From contig CM071570.1 of NCBI GenBank assembly GCA_036426205.1, positions 75,753,691 to 75,817,690 on the forward strand: a DNA stretch of 64,000 nucleotides. Reading direction: 5' to 3'. The notes under the pieces were generated by a model that was given only the letters and a program-made list of their open reading frames with translations, did not search any database and had not been told where the DNA came from. Below, in pieces: positions 11,301 to 22,489 of this stretch. This DNA is from Ascaphus truei (Eukaryota; Chordata; Amphibia; Anura; Ascaphidae). The translations under genes and the position numbers were made by a program. Position 1 is the stretch's first letter. Each line of letters starts with the position of its first letter.

Positions 11301-12640
11301 TAGTTCATAAATGTTGGTATCTTGCATGATTATCGGAAATTTACATTTCAACATTTTATTGGGTTCACATATGAGCAATGACTACAGCATCCACATTTGT
11401 AGAACACCATTGATATCACAAAACCTCCTGTTTGTTCTAAATGGGAATCAAACATGCTTAGGGAAAGATAGAGGGCCACATTTTTCGCATTCTTAAATAC
11501 GAATTGTGGGGCCAATTACATATACTGTATATGCATAACTGGCAGTACAGTAACATCTACATGGAGAGAAAATTACTGCATTTATACAAGGGAAATCAAC
11601 AGCTTTATATATTCTCAATACAACACATAAATCCATTGTGATTCCATTTGCAATAGCATCTTTAACCTGTCACCATTACATTCTATCGTTTGACATCTTC
11701 TACTTCCCATATATTATAATGGCATTGGACTGAGTGTATGAGTCACTATGCTGTAGCATCATACTGTAAAGTGATACACAGATCTTATTGTGTCTTGATA
11801 CCATAACATGGTCAATAATGTCAATAACATCATCAGTGATTTCAGACCCACATACAGTATGGTCTAGGACATTTGGTCATGGCCATTTTGCAGTGACCAA
11901 ATGGCAACCAGCTGTTGGCCGCAACTCATCTCTCAACTGGGACACTCAGCTGCCGGCCGTTTCACTGCTAAGGAAAGTCCCTATCCTTAACTCATACCCT
12001 AAAACCCCCTAATGTTATAATGTTAATGCCTAATACAAGCACTATCCCTACCAAAAAACCTTAACCCCTTAAATTTCTGAGGTGCAAGTATCTAAGTGAA
12101 AGATATTAAATGTAACAAGTGTTTGTAGAAAAGGTGCTCCTAATGGAGATATTTAAATAAATTTAAAAAAAAAGGAGAAAAAACGGTGAAATTGAAACGC
12201 AGTTTTACTGTTCTTGATGAGACGTGTTAGATTTCTGGAGTAAGTATAGAATTCTAGCCCACAATAGGATAGTATGAATAGATGGATTATGGATCACCAA
12301 ACAATATGGGATAAAATATATAAAAATTATGCATCTTTAATAAAAAATGAACAAAACAAGAAACATCTTGCTTGTAAAAACAGCAGTTTCTGATAAATTA
12401 GCGGCTAGACATAATTAAGTAAAATTGAAATCCTATTTAAAAGGTGCTCAATTGTCAAAAGCAAGTACAGTAGCAGGTAAGTAGGAAGAATCCTCGGTAA
12501 CGTGTCCCAATCTTCTGCTGCAGGAACGCTGCTTGTGTCTCCATCAGACTTCGCGGTCCCATGCACTGGGCCATCTTTTACTGGTGATGTCACGGACTTC
12601 GTGTGCAGTTTAGGGGATCTCTGATGTTCTTTCTCGTTAA
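11301..12640. other. Intergenic DNA with degenerate CCCTAA-like stretch
   Basis: No coding domain. Around 11985-12075 the sequence is rich in C3-4TAA words (e.g. 'cataccctaaaaccccctaatg'), a degenerate telomere-like composition mirrored at 14920-15095 on the other strand. The rest is AT-rich. Confidence 0.4.
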
Positions 12641-12678
12641 CCCTACGCGTTTCATGACTGATGTAGTTTCCTCAGGGG
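12641..12678 (-). ncRNA. Hammerhead-ribozyme-like motif
   Basis: Minus strand: CCC, core CTGAGGA (fits CUGANGA with C3 and G8 intact), a weak stem II ACT/AGT hairpin, GAAAC, GCGTA and GGG pairing back with CCC. The core is canonical but stem II is eroded. Confidence 0.4.
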
Positions 12679-13085
12679 TTTGTATGATATAGGGAACTCC
12701 CTTCCATCTTTAAAGAGTCTTTATCATTAACCCTTTGCCGACATACAAGGTTACTAATGTGTCATGGGAATATTATACATATACACTCAAGGAATATACA
12801 ACTAGATGGAAAAATCTAAAACTTTGCAATCGACTGTATAATGATACTACCTGTGTGATGTTAATATATACAATTAAGCAAACTGAGTGAACGGATACAG
12901 ACTTATATATTGGGATCTTATACATCTACACTAAAAAGATGCATAACTAAATTTCTTGTTCTCAATAAGTGTGTAAGAACCATGCACTCTTATAACACTT
13001 AGATTCATTGTAATAATATTCATAACTAGCTGATATACCCGGCGTTGCCTGGGCATGGAAGGGGAGGGGGGGGGGCAAAGGGCAG
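12679..13085. other. AT-rich intergenic DNA
   Basis: No gene seen. A G-rich stretch (ggggaggggggggg) at about 13060-13075 leads into the microsatellite. Confidence 0.4.
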
Positions 13086-13090
13086 GGAGG

Positions 13091-13135
13091 CCCACACACA
13101 CACACAATCCCCCCCCACACACACACACAATCCCC

Positions 13136-13183
<48 letters not shown>
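13091..13183. repeat. Compound CA / TG microsatellite
   Basis: Two (CA)n runs separated by AATCCCCCCC blocks switch to a (TG)n run of about 40 bases. The CA-to-TG switch makes a natural inverted repeat. Open frames of up to 127 codons here are only repeat translations. Confidence 0.9.
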
Positions 13184-13299
13184 CCCGTCACTCCACCTCA
13201 GGCCAATGAGAGGTGTGCGGGGGCGGGCGGCCCAAGGGACCAATGAGATTTCCCCTAGGGACACCGGACATCCAGGCAGGCAGGCATACAGTGCTTTCA

Positions 13300-13392
13300 C
13301 TAATATAGTATAAGATGTATTACTACTGTGAAGCGCTATGTACATTTTATGGCGCTATACAAATAAAGACATACATACATACATACATTATA
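13300..13392. repeat. SINE/LINE-type 3' tail with (CATA)n
   Basis: Contains 'gaagcgctatgtacattttatggcgctatacaaataaag' followed by repeated 'acat' units. A tail of this type ends many L2-related short elements in amphibians and fish; the assignment rests on memory of that pattern. Confidence 0.45.
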
Positions 13393-14915
13393 AAACTTCT
13401 AGTGACAGGGGAGTGAGTTTATCCATGCTGAGTGTGACACACATCTCTTTCACACAGAGCCCTCAGAGTCAACAGAGAGCAATACATTTTTTAATAGCTT
13501 GTGCATAATTGGAGCTTCAGGCAGAAACAGTGCTACCAACTTGTAACAGTGCAATCGGCTAAAGCGGGATGTGTGCAATGTGCTGCCTTATTTACTATTA
13601 CTAGCAGAGGGAGCAACAGAGGTTTAAAGCTTCAGTTCAAGCAATATCCTATATGTGGTTTTTTTTAATTATTATTATTTAATAAATCAGTTCTGTACAA
13701 TGAGAAAATAAATGTAGCATTTAAAAAAAAAAACATTTACAAAGTCACATCCCCTTCCTTTTCTGAGACAGGCTCTGTCTCTTGAGCCCTGCCCTCTCTC
13801 TAGCAGTGCACCAATTGTAGCTAGTGCCTGCCTGGTCACATGATCTTCCCCACAGAACTTTGCATCTTGGGTAATCTTCTGCAGCCCTAACAGTGAATTA
13901 AATAACCCCCGAGCCGAATCTTCAGCGATTGATTACAAGAGAGTGGATCGATCAGCAACTTAGCTAATCACTTGTCAGTGTGCAGGTTGTATTGATGCAC
14001 ATATTGAATGTAAAAAAAAATGTAAACAGCAGCTTGAACTGCAGCTTTAAGAACTTGTATGAGACTAATGAAATCATGCATGCTCAAAACCTCCGGCTGC
14101 AACTGATAGTCTTATGAATTTCAGGTTCATCTCTGGCTTTCGCCACTCATACTCACTGATCAGTTTTTCCTCAATCTTTCTACAGCATGTATTCCCTTCT
14201 TTATAGAGATATATGTACAATCCTTTATGTTTGTGGTGAATGTACTGTATTAACCCTCTATCAGACCTCTATGGCAGCAAAAGGATCCATACATTAATTA
14301 ATACAGTAGTTTGTTGTCATTTTAATGAATATTCATTTTATACTTGTATAATTCTGGCCTGGGGTATCGTCTCTTATATTACTTTGGGGGGGGGGGGGTA
14401 AGAGGGGTCAGTGCCCTGATCTCTGGGGACCCCTCGGTTACCAAGATACAGGCAGTTTCTCCACTAGGCAAGAATACAAGAGCCTGGAGATGACATTGCA
14501 ACTTTCTATTGGTCGCCTTGTGGTCATATTTGTTTATTTTTAATTTTTGTCGAGCACAACAAAAACGACAAATTTCTCCGGGAGGAACACACCGGATCAG
14601 CTCAGAGTGATGCCCCTTGATTCAGGTAAAAATGGAGATTGCTGTTTTCAACCATACAGTATTATCATTCCTTCCTTTTTGTAGAAGTTTTACAGTCTAT
14701 TACCTTGGAATGGATTTTTACCATTTAGGGTCAGTGAACATAATAAATAAAATACCTGAAGGGAGCAATAGCCAACAAGGACAACACCACCGGCAGACAT
14801 CCAAATTGAGTGGGAACTTAAAAAAGAAGTCATCTGAGGAATGGAACAATTCGCTGCCGCCGCCGCCTTTGGCCCCGACCATTTAGCCGCTGTGGGAAAA
14901 TTCGTTGCAGGGTTT
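13393..14915. other. Intergenic DNA, no gene recognised
   Basis: Includes a G-run of about 13 (14386-14398). The segment 14400-14460 ('ggggacccctcggttaccaagatacaggc') resembles the foldback family at 53360-54400. The 89-codon frame at 14617 has no recognisable domain. Confidence 0.4.
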
Positions 14916-14919
14916 AGGC

Positions 14920-15095
14920 TTTACGCCATTAAGGTTAGGGTTTTTGGGGTATAGGGATTAACATTGGGTGTAGGGTTTTTTTTTTTAGAGTTTAGGGGTT
15001 AAAGTTAGGTTTAAGGGTTAATGTTAGGAATGTTGGGGATTAAGATATTTAGGGTTAGGGGTTAATGTTAGGATTAGAGGTTAAGGTTCGGTCAT
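14920..15095 (+). repeat. Degenerate telomere-like TTAGGG-rich tract
   Basis: Many variants of GGTTAGGG / AGGGTTAA ('ggttagggttttt', 'tagggttaggggttaatgttagg') over about 175 bases. No perfect array, so either an old interstitial telomeric tract or a transposon-borne imitation. Confidence 0.55.
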
Positions 15096-16499
15096 AAACT
15101 GCAGTTATCGGCACTTGCCCGGAATCTCCCCAAACTCCTTGGGTCATCTGCAGTGGTGAACTGTCTTGGTGGCCGCAGTCTGGGATTATTGTTGCTTATT
15201 ATAATTTCACTATAATATTAAAATGACTACGAATTCTTCACTCTAGTACAGCAGTATGGTTTTTAAGTAACCTCCAAAAAGCTAAATGGCTAATACAATG
15301 TCAGAATTTGTGATTAACAGTGTATTTATTTATATTTCTGATTGGTTTGGAGGCTAAAGGCTTCTGTATGTATTTATAGTTTATACTGTACTATCATTTC
15401 TTCCAATTATATGTTGAATGACTGCATTGTGAAAAAGAATCTTGCTCCGGACAGACAGAATGGCGAATGTGCCAGCTTGTATCACCTGCAAGGAACATTA
15501 AGACAGATATTACAGACAGGTTTGGAATAAGTAGGAACAATTGCCACAGGTGCAGCTTTCAATTTTATAGGTCTCAGTTCTAGTAGGTATATTGGTCCTG
15601 GAGATCTGAAACAAGAAAAATAAAGATATTTTTTGGGGGAAGGTTCATTAACCAATAAAGTGCTGGTTGGTAGGGAGGTGAGAAGTGGGGATATGATATG
15701 ACCTTACAAAGACGAGCATTTATCAGAGGAAGAAGAATTCAACAAAATGAGGTTGTGTTCTGAAAATAGAAGGTGGAGGGCTCTAAGAAAAGTCGATACA
15801 GGGAATACTCCTCGCAGAGGTGGTGAAAGTTGATATATTAAAGGAACAGAAGGCTGTTCGGTATAAACAGAATTGGTGGAAGGGGCAGGTAGAAAATTGG
15901 ATGTTAGGCTTCACAGAATGGTGGTAAATTGACTAGGCTGGATTGTCCAAAGATGTCATTAATTGCTGTCAATTGTTATGTTTCTGTGATAGAATGGGTT
16001 TGCTTTTCCACTATTATCCAAAATATCTAATCAATACTTGTTGTTTTTTTTCCGTACGAACTTCATCTCAGCCTAGGCTTAGTTAAACGTTAATTTAACA
16101 TAAGTTGCGTTATCTTCCAATAAAGTGACATTAGGTCAGTCTTGGCGTTACTCCTACCCAAAACCTGTACTAGGCCATAATATTTAAGTTACATCTAAAT
16201 AGCAAGTGGAGGTAGGACTTAAATAACGTAACATTAAGCCCTCGTGTTTACATTAACAGGCTTAGTGGAGAGGAGAGGATACAGTAACGCCTTATTTGCA
16301 TCTCATCATTAACTTCCGTTACAGCTAATGCTATGCTGTATACAGGAGAAAACACGACCTAACGTTATGGTATTCTCCTTGTGGGAATTAGCGTTACTAA
16401 TAATGTGACACTACATTAAATTAATGTCACACTAAATTGCTTAATCGAGCAGTGCATGTAGGCCCAAATGATAGGAGAGTGAAAGTAACAATATGTGTG
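15096..16499. other. Intergenic DNA, no gene recognised
   Basis: No coding domain or boundary. Several 'gttacg/aacgtta' words cluster at about 16080-16400. Confidence 0.4.
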
Positions 16500-17093
16500 T
16501 ATGTATATGTATGCATGTGTGTGTATATATACACACATACACATACACAGTGTTCGACACATCACCCAAAAATCTACTCGCCCAGCCAAAAAATCTACTC
16601 GCCACCTAGTCCCGCCCCCAACCCCGCCCCTAGTCCCGCCCCCAACCCCGCTTTAAAATAAAATACATTTAATAAATTCCTAGTCAGAACAACATTCGTT
16701 TTTGACATTTATTTATTGTATTACATTATACTACAATTAGTCCTTGTTACATGTGTGTGTGTGTAAATGTCGGATATAGAAATAAAAGCCAGGTGTGAAT
16801 GACTAGTTTCCTGAACCCCTTAGCCAGTGTCTGGACGTCCCCGCTTCACAATATCTAAAGCAGAAATCCCGCCTGGGATCTTACCTGATCCGCAGTCCCT
16901 CAATGTCCAGGTACCCTCATTCCCGCAATGTTATACATTGGAGGGGATGTGTTCCTTACCTGTCTTCTGGGTTAGTGGGGGTTCCGATGTCTTCCGTGTG
17001 AAGCTTGAGTCAGATCTGGAGAAAGCAGTATAGGTTATTTCGGTGTAGTATAGGGAAGTTAAGATATACAGGGTAAATAAGAGATCCAGAATG

Positions 17094-17236
17094 TGAGACA
17101 GAGAGGGGAGAGAGACAGAGAGGGGAGAGAGACAGAGAGGGGAGAGAGACAGAGAGGGGAGAGAGACAGAGAGGGGAGAGAGACAGGGGAGAGAGAGAGA
17201 GAGGGGAGAGACAGAGAGAGGGGAGAGAGAGAGAGT
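17094..17236. repeat. Purine minisatellite, about 17-bp unit
   Basis: Tandem units close to GACAGAGAGGGGAGAGA, five or six regular copies then looser GAGA-rich variants. The complementary strand gives a Leu/Ser-Pro open frame that is not a gene. Confidence 0.85.
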
Positions 17237-17299
17237 TAGTCACCTCCCACCACTTGGTAACAGCATATATAAGGATAGCGCTTCTCTACACTGGCACCT

Positions 17300-17350
17300 C
17301 CCACCTTGAGAAAGCGCAGGTCCCCCTACGCGCGAAACGTACGTCGGCAT
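17300..17350 (+). ncRNA. Hammerhead-ribozyme-like motif
   Basis: Plus strand: core TTGAGAA (17306-17312), unpaired A, stem II GCGC/GCGC with a long loop, GAAA at 17334, then C, four-base loop and GTC, which is the classic cleavage triplet. Positions 3 and 8 are U and A. Flanking stem I pairing is weak, so function is doubtful. Confidence 0.4.
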
Positions 17351-18547
17351 GACGTCATCGCGTTGACGTTGTGGAGGAGGAAGTAACTCGGTGAGATCAG
17401 TCCATGCTACTTGGCAGCTGTGGGGCATATTTCGTTATATTTCACAACCCTTAGAGGCTTGCTTTGTTAGCGGTAACGCTTTGGAAAATCCCCTCTCGAA
17501 TTTGAAATGTAAATCTGATGTGCACAGCACTGTGAGAATTGAGAGTAAACTGATATTTCATCAGGGTGTGAAAACATTTGTCAGTCAGTATGGTTTACAG
17601 TCACATGTTTTAAATACAATACAGTAATACAGTACATTCTTTAATATCTTATATATATAAATATAAATATAATTTAAAATAATCTGTTCTGTGGGTCTGA
17701 GCGGGTTGTAATTCGCCTGGTCCTGATGCGGAAGGACCCTTGCCATAGTGGCAAAATATCAGCCTTCCACGACCCCCGGAACCGGAGATACAAAAATAGA
17801 GTTTAAAAGCACATTACCAAAGTGGCTTTTTTTCTGCCATGCTAGTCAATGGCAGAAACCTAAACTTTACCATTACTCTGACTCCGTTCTGTTGCCACGA
17901 GAGGGTCGCAATTTGCCATGCAATCCTGCCGCAACTAGGACTACATGGTGACCGAATCTGAGCCCTCTAGTTTGAACAGAACCGGAGTTGTGGGTTCCAG
18001 GTTTCTGCTCATTCTGACTTAGCCGGTTCAAAGCTTTCTCCGCCATTACGCTCAATGATAGGACCCTCCTCGCCGGCATGACCCTTTCTCACCGCCATTA
18101 CTGGTCGGACCCTGTTGGGGTCAAGTGAGGGGGTTCCTAACATCTAGGGGCAAAATGAATTTTATTTCTAGGTGCCCTAGAACAGAAGTTCCCACGCCAA
18201 TTGACCTACTTCCCACACAAATTGCGCGATCATTGCTATTTTTTTACAATGTTGCAGAGCTTGCGGCTTTGCGGTCAGGCAGTAAAAAACAGTGCAGTAA
18301 GCCTCGACATTCTAGAAACACTGTATTTTGTTATACAGTACTATCAAAGGAGCAAATGGAAACAATGCACAGTACAGTAAGACAAATCAACATGTTCTTT
18401 TATTGGTGCAGTCAGTTCAAAAACATTTATTTACAAATACAATGTTGAAGCATTTTAAGTAACATCTCCTTTATTAAAGAAACACAGTACTGTATACAGT
18501 ACAGTACAGTGGGATGGTGCGCAACACTGTCAGTAAGACCTGCACCA
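17351..18547. other. Interior of hAT-like element, non-coding
   Basis: Contains the block 'ggtaacgctttggaaaatcc' (about 17470), which recurs near 22755 and 23320. No recognisable protein. Confidence 0.4.
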
Positions 18548-18633
18548 GTTCAGTCCTAGAGGGCAGCAAACAGGGCAGGTTTTCAGGGCAACCTTGAAAA
18601 CCGTGCCTGTTTGCGGCCCCCAGGGACTGGAGT
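18548..18633. repeat. Short hairpin MITE remnant
   Basis: 'CAGTCCTAGAGGGCAGCAAA' at the left is matched by an inverted 'tttgcggcccccagggactg' at the right; the inner arms share AGGTTTTCAGGG. Looks like a shortened copy of an amphibian hairpin MITE. Nested inside the larger element. Confidence 0.5.
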
Positions 18634-18744
18634 CGTGCATGTCCTGTGTAAAAAAACACACAACAACATCTCCTTTTTAAGTACAGCAGGTACTGTAGGG
18701 CAAAACATGTACAGTACAATACAGTTCAGCACAACAGTATGGTC

Positions 18745-19058
18745 TCACAGAAAGTCCTCCACATTGTCCATCCATGGCTGATGCCTTGCATGGCGCAAAA
18801 CGCCATTAATGCAGTCTCGAACGCCTCTCATTACTGGATCTGTAATTGGATAAAAGCGACGTATTTCTTCCACAATGTTTTTCCTTTTTTTACGCGATTC
18901 CCATCGTAGTTCACTTTGAAAGCACAGTCGCAGTACAACGAGTAGGGAACATGGTGCTTAAAAAGTAACAAGGCATACTTGTGGGGTGCACCAGCACTCT
19001 TCATCCTATACTTCTCCCTGAGTGCCGGTGGCAGAGTGAACAGGGTGATGTCGGGCAC
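18745..19058 (-). pseudogene. BEN-like DNA-binding domain remnant, frameshifted
   Basis: The frame from 19058 starts 'LPPALREKYRMKSAGAPHKY' and 'ALLLFKHHVPYSLY', then loses sense at a run of seven A. In the neighbouring frame the sequence goes on 'RKKRKNIVEEIRRFYP', 'DPVMRGVRDCINGVLRH' and stops at 18745. The order (Tyr-Ala-Leu helix, Lys-rich turn, V-x-x-I helix, terminal R-x-x-IN-x-x-LR helix) resembles BEN domains, which bind DNA or mediate protein contacts in chromatin regulators. This is an inference from pattern. A single slip in the A-run would account for the break. Confidence 0.45.
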
Positions 19059-19155
19059 CGTATCGATGCGAGCGGGTGTAAGTCTTTTGGGAGCGGATGT
19101 GTTGAGGCGACGGGCGATGGTAGGTTGTCTGGGAAGAAGCTTTCCTCCGTCGTGG

Positions 19156-19530
19156 TCACCGTGTTTTCTCCTGGCGTGGTCTTGACGGGGTTGTCATGTC
19201 CTCCTCAACGGCATACATGTACACTACATCTTCTGGTGGAGGGGGTGTGCTTGGTGATGGAAGGGTCTCATTCATCACATCCATGTCACCCTCCTGCTCC
19301 GGCGTCGGGGAAACAGGGGCATTAGCACTGAGCAAATAATGTATGCCCGCTATGTCAGCCTCTATCTTCTCCATCCGTCGATCCATCCTTTGCTCCATTT
19401 GTAGCATCCGTTGCTCCACATTTAGCATTGTCTCCAGAAGCAGATCTATCTTTGCTAGCACAATAGAATTCCCGGGGAGATCTACACTTATCCCATTCAG
19501 CATCCGGTCTAACGACCTGCTTCTTTGCAT
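19156..19530 (-). pseudogene. Coiled-coil segment of the same transposon protein
   Basis: A 124-codon minus-strand frame. After 'DRMLNGISVDLPGN' comes a heptad-rich stretch (about residues 25-70, 'MLNVEQRMLQMEQRM'), typical of a coiled coil, then an acidic Pro/Thr-rich tail. It lies between the Pro/Ser-rich frame upstream (19509-20150) and the BEN-like domain downstream, overlapping the former by a frameshift. The three frames probably belong to one former protein of about 480 residues. Confidence 0.5.
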
Positions 19531-20150
19531 GGCGTCTGGACATCTGGGGGGATGGGTGCAACGGAGGATGAGATGGGGGTTCCTTGGACAGAAGCGGCAT
19601 CGAGGGAGAGTGGAGAAGGTGACCTGTGGATACCCGGTAGAGGAGAAGCGGCAGCGTCGTCGAAGAGGGATGGAGAAAGTGACCTTTGGATTTCCGGGCG
19701 AGAAGCAGAGTCGTGTAAGCGCAAAGGAGACAGTGACCCGTGGATTTCAGAGGCGGCAGCGTCATCAGATGGAACCGGAGAAGATGGGGGTGGAGAAGAC
19801 GGGATGAAGATTTCCGGGACAGCTACAGCAGAGTCGTCGAAGCATATGTGAGGAAGTGGTCTGCGGATTCGATGGGTTGGCTGCCAATCGTTTTGTGTCG
19901 AGAGTACATCACCATATATCTTCTTCACATAATGAGGCTTACGTCTAAGAAAACCCTTAACCTTTGGGGTCAGCAGAAGGTTTTCTTTATTGGCCTTAGC
20001 CTGTCGCTGTGCCCTTGGCGTGGAAACGGCAACTGCCTTTCGCTTTTTCAGCTTGAGAGGCACGGCAGAGGCGAGAGGGTTCCTGCGTCCATAGAATCGG
20101 GGTTGCTCCATGGAAGCAGGTGGCACAATGCAGTATCTGGACAAGGGCAA
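19509..20150 (-). pseudogene. Ser/Pro-rich N-terminal part of transposon protein
   Basis: 213-codon minus-strand frame. It starts with a Lys/Arg-rich stretch ('LKLKKRKAVAV') followed by Ser/Pro/Asp-rich repeats in which motifs like 'DDAAAS.I..SLSP' recur about four times, likely disordered. A protein-level tandem repeat of about 20 residues is visible in DNA at 19600-19800. Not recognised as a known family. Confidence 0.45.
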
Positions 20151-20185
20151 GTTCAGATAAAGATCATGGAGTGGTGGGCTATGAG

Positions 20186-20394
20186 GCAGAGGGGGCCGCG
20201 GGTGTGTGTTCGGGAGGCAGAGGGGGCCGCGGGTGTGTGTTCGGGAGGCAGAGGGGGCCGCAGGTGTGTGTTCGGGAGGCAGAGGGGCCGCGGGTGTGAG
20301 TGCAGGGGCATGGATAGGCAGCAGGACGGAGGCAGAGGGGCCACGGGGGTGAGTGCAGGGGGCATGGAGAGGCAGCAGGACGGAGGCAGAGGAT
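20186..20394. repeat. GC-rich minisatellite, 31-bp and 55-bp units
   Basis: Three units of 'ggcagagggggccgcgggtg' + 'tgtgttcggga' are followed by two larger units containing 'ggcatggagaggcagcagga'. The block recurs almost unchanged at 23344-23525. Confidence 0.85.
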
Positions 20395-20689
20395 ACTTAC
20401 CGTGTCCAACGATCTGGAAAAAGAATGGCTGCTCGTTGGGGGCGGGCTCATATATAGCCTGGCCGTGCGCCCACAAAGCCTGGGAGAGCGCGCCAATCAG
20501 CTGTCAGGTAGGGGGAGTTTTTTTTTTTTTTTTTTTTTCAGCACGAGCAGGGAAAATTCAGTGCGAGCAGGGAAATTTAAAAAACAAACACGTGTGTTGC
20601 TTGGGCCAATATTTACTCGCCCAGAGGTTAAATCCTCTCGCCCCGGGCGTGTAAATGTATATGATTGTCGAACACTGTATATATTCACT

Positions 20690-21657
20690 GAAAGGATAAT
20701 TACTATTATAGAAGTTAATGCTTTAATTTATTTTCATTTTCTACTGTTTCTATACATAGTCCTGCAAATAGTAGAATGTACAGATACAATACATTTCTTA
20801 ATCAAAAGAGCAACCAATATATATTTGTTTTTATGCCTGAGGCGACAAGGAAATGAAATGTCTTGCCCACAGAGTGTACACATGTTGTTGTTTTTTTTAT
20901 GAAGGTAATGTCACCAGTTTGACACTTCTCACCTGAGACATACAGTAAGAAGGCTTATTTAAAGTGTTTATTTCACAGACCAATCTGTGATGGAAAATAT
21001 GAGACACACCATGTGAACTCAATGCTAGAGTAGTGGCTCACTCATTACAGTACTTCTCAAGAAGTGATGAGCTGGTTGCGTGGCAATAGCAAAAAAAAAT
21101 CAATTGTTTTTCTTACAGAGTTAAAATGGGTGCACAAGGTAATTAGATCATTGAAAGGCTAACAATATATTTCATGGTTTAGGGCAGCATTTCCAAATAA
21201 CCTACAGTCATACAATAATAAGTACTGTACCATGAAACCATCTACTTAGACTCGGTATTACTGCATGAAACATCTAGGCATTAAAATAGCTGTTCCTTAT
21301 CACTGGTCATTTTGAATAAATGAGTCATGCTGTTATTATCCTGATAAAAGGCAGCTCTGCTGTTGACTGGACTGAAAGTTAAAAACCTGAAAACTCTGCC
21401 ATGCAGGGGACTCTCTTCCCTTCAGCTGGATGACCAGTAGTAAAGTCTTGAAGTAACGAGAGAGAGTACATAATAGGCATATTCTATGGTTCTGTGTTTC
21501 AGATTACCCAAGGTAGTAGTTGTGTTGTACAGAAATTTGGCAGAATAATATATATCATTGTATGCTTAAAAAAAAAAAAAAAAAAAATATGAAGCAAAAA
21601 TTGCCGGGGTGCTAAAGTCTGTGTACATAGCTCACTAAACAAAACATGCTAGTAATA
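20690..21657. other. AT-rich DNA between elements
   Basis: No gene seen. A poly-A run lies at about 21569-21588. Confidence 0.4.
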
Positions 21658-21900
21658 CAGTGGCGGTCGATCTGAATCTAAGTCGGCTAGATCCGTGGTT
21701 ATCTGATTATCCCGGCTATTTGCGTTTTTTTGTCGTTTTCGCCCGGAGTGAACTGCGTTATTTTCGCGCTCGATATATTAGCATTTTATTCTCGCTGTCT
21801 GCAATACTGCAATGCCGTGTAAAAACTCAGGGGGCGTTTGCGAGCTGTTGTCTTGGAAGTCTAATACCTTCGCGGTTCAACCTAGGTCAGTACACAGTCT
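21658..21900 (+). mobile_element. TA-flanked DNA transposon end (CAGTGGCG family)
   Basis: Starts CAGTGGCGGTCGATCTGAAT directly after TA. The first 200 bases match the inverse of 54560-54761 in many blocks ('gattatcccgg', 'gtcgttttc.cccgg', 'gcgttattttcg', 'ctgcaatactgcaatgc', 'gggcgtttgcg'). Both copies start next to TA, fitting a Tc1/mariner-type element. The other end is not identified here. Confidence 0.55.
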
Positions 21901-22489
21901 GTGTGTGCGCGCGCAGTAATTGTAAATTTGCATATTTAAAGTATACATGCATTTGCAGTGCTGTTCTGCAGTACAGTACAGTATGTCTCATTTGAAAATT
22001 ATTGAAACGCATAGGCGTGTACTGTACTGTAACAGTGTCACATTTCGGCATATACAGCGCTCTCCCCTCGCTCAGGATAATTAACTGCACTGCAGGGTAT
22101 TTCAACTTATCTACAGTGCAGTACATCTCTCCCACACCATTCCTTTGAACATGTGTCTGGTTTCAATCACATTCCTGCTTGACAGCAGGAATTTACTGCG
22201 CATGCGCCTGTAACTTCGCCCACCACTGCTTGCTTGAGTGAGTGAAAAAAAATTTTTTTTTTGTAATTTTTTTTTTTCTCCACAAGCCTGCAAAAACCAT
22301 CTTACTGTATTACGATATTCAATCTGTGCTGTAGCTTTTGTCTGCAACCCTGTGCGTTTGACTGCACATGGTTGATTTGTGTGCTTTTTACGTAACGTAT
22401 TTGGGGGTGTATTATTATGATGAACTGCCTTTTGAAATGAATGTACTGTATGTCTTTAGCTTTGAACTTCATGCGGCTGTCTTTAATTT

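Larger units (their letters stand above)
16548..20677 (-). mobile_element. 4.1-kb element with hAT-like ends and a coiled-coil/BEN-like gene remnant
   Basis: The left end reads CAGTGTTCGACA and the right end is its complement (TGTCGAACACTG at 20666-20677), a 12-bp inverted repeat of the CAGNG type typical of hAT elements. Subterminal 'ctactcgccc' words recur at both ends. The right end sits in TA-rich sequence, so an 8-bp duplication cannot be read. The minus strand carries three linked frames described below; no transposase is recognised. A deletion derivative with the same right end lies at 23316-23814, supporting the boundary. The interior also has minisatellites, a hairpin and a ribozyme-like motif. 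Confidence 0.6.

Noticed and set aside
12931..13345. Open frames of 63-127 codons
   Set aside because: Products of the CA/TG microsatellite read through both strands.
19343..19851. Plus-strand frames of 108-154 codons
   Set aside because: Opposite the minus-strand coiled-coil and Ser/Pro frames, which make better protein sense.
20153..20654. Pro/Leu-rich and Gly-rich frames over the minisatellite (also at 23318-23684)
   Set aside because: Repeat translation; the same DNA is read in several frames with equal length.
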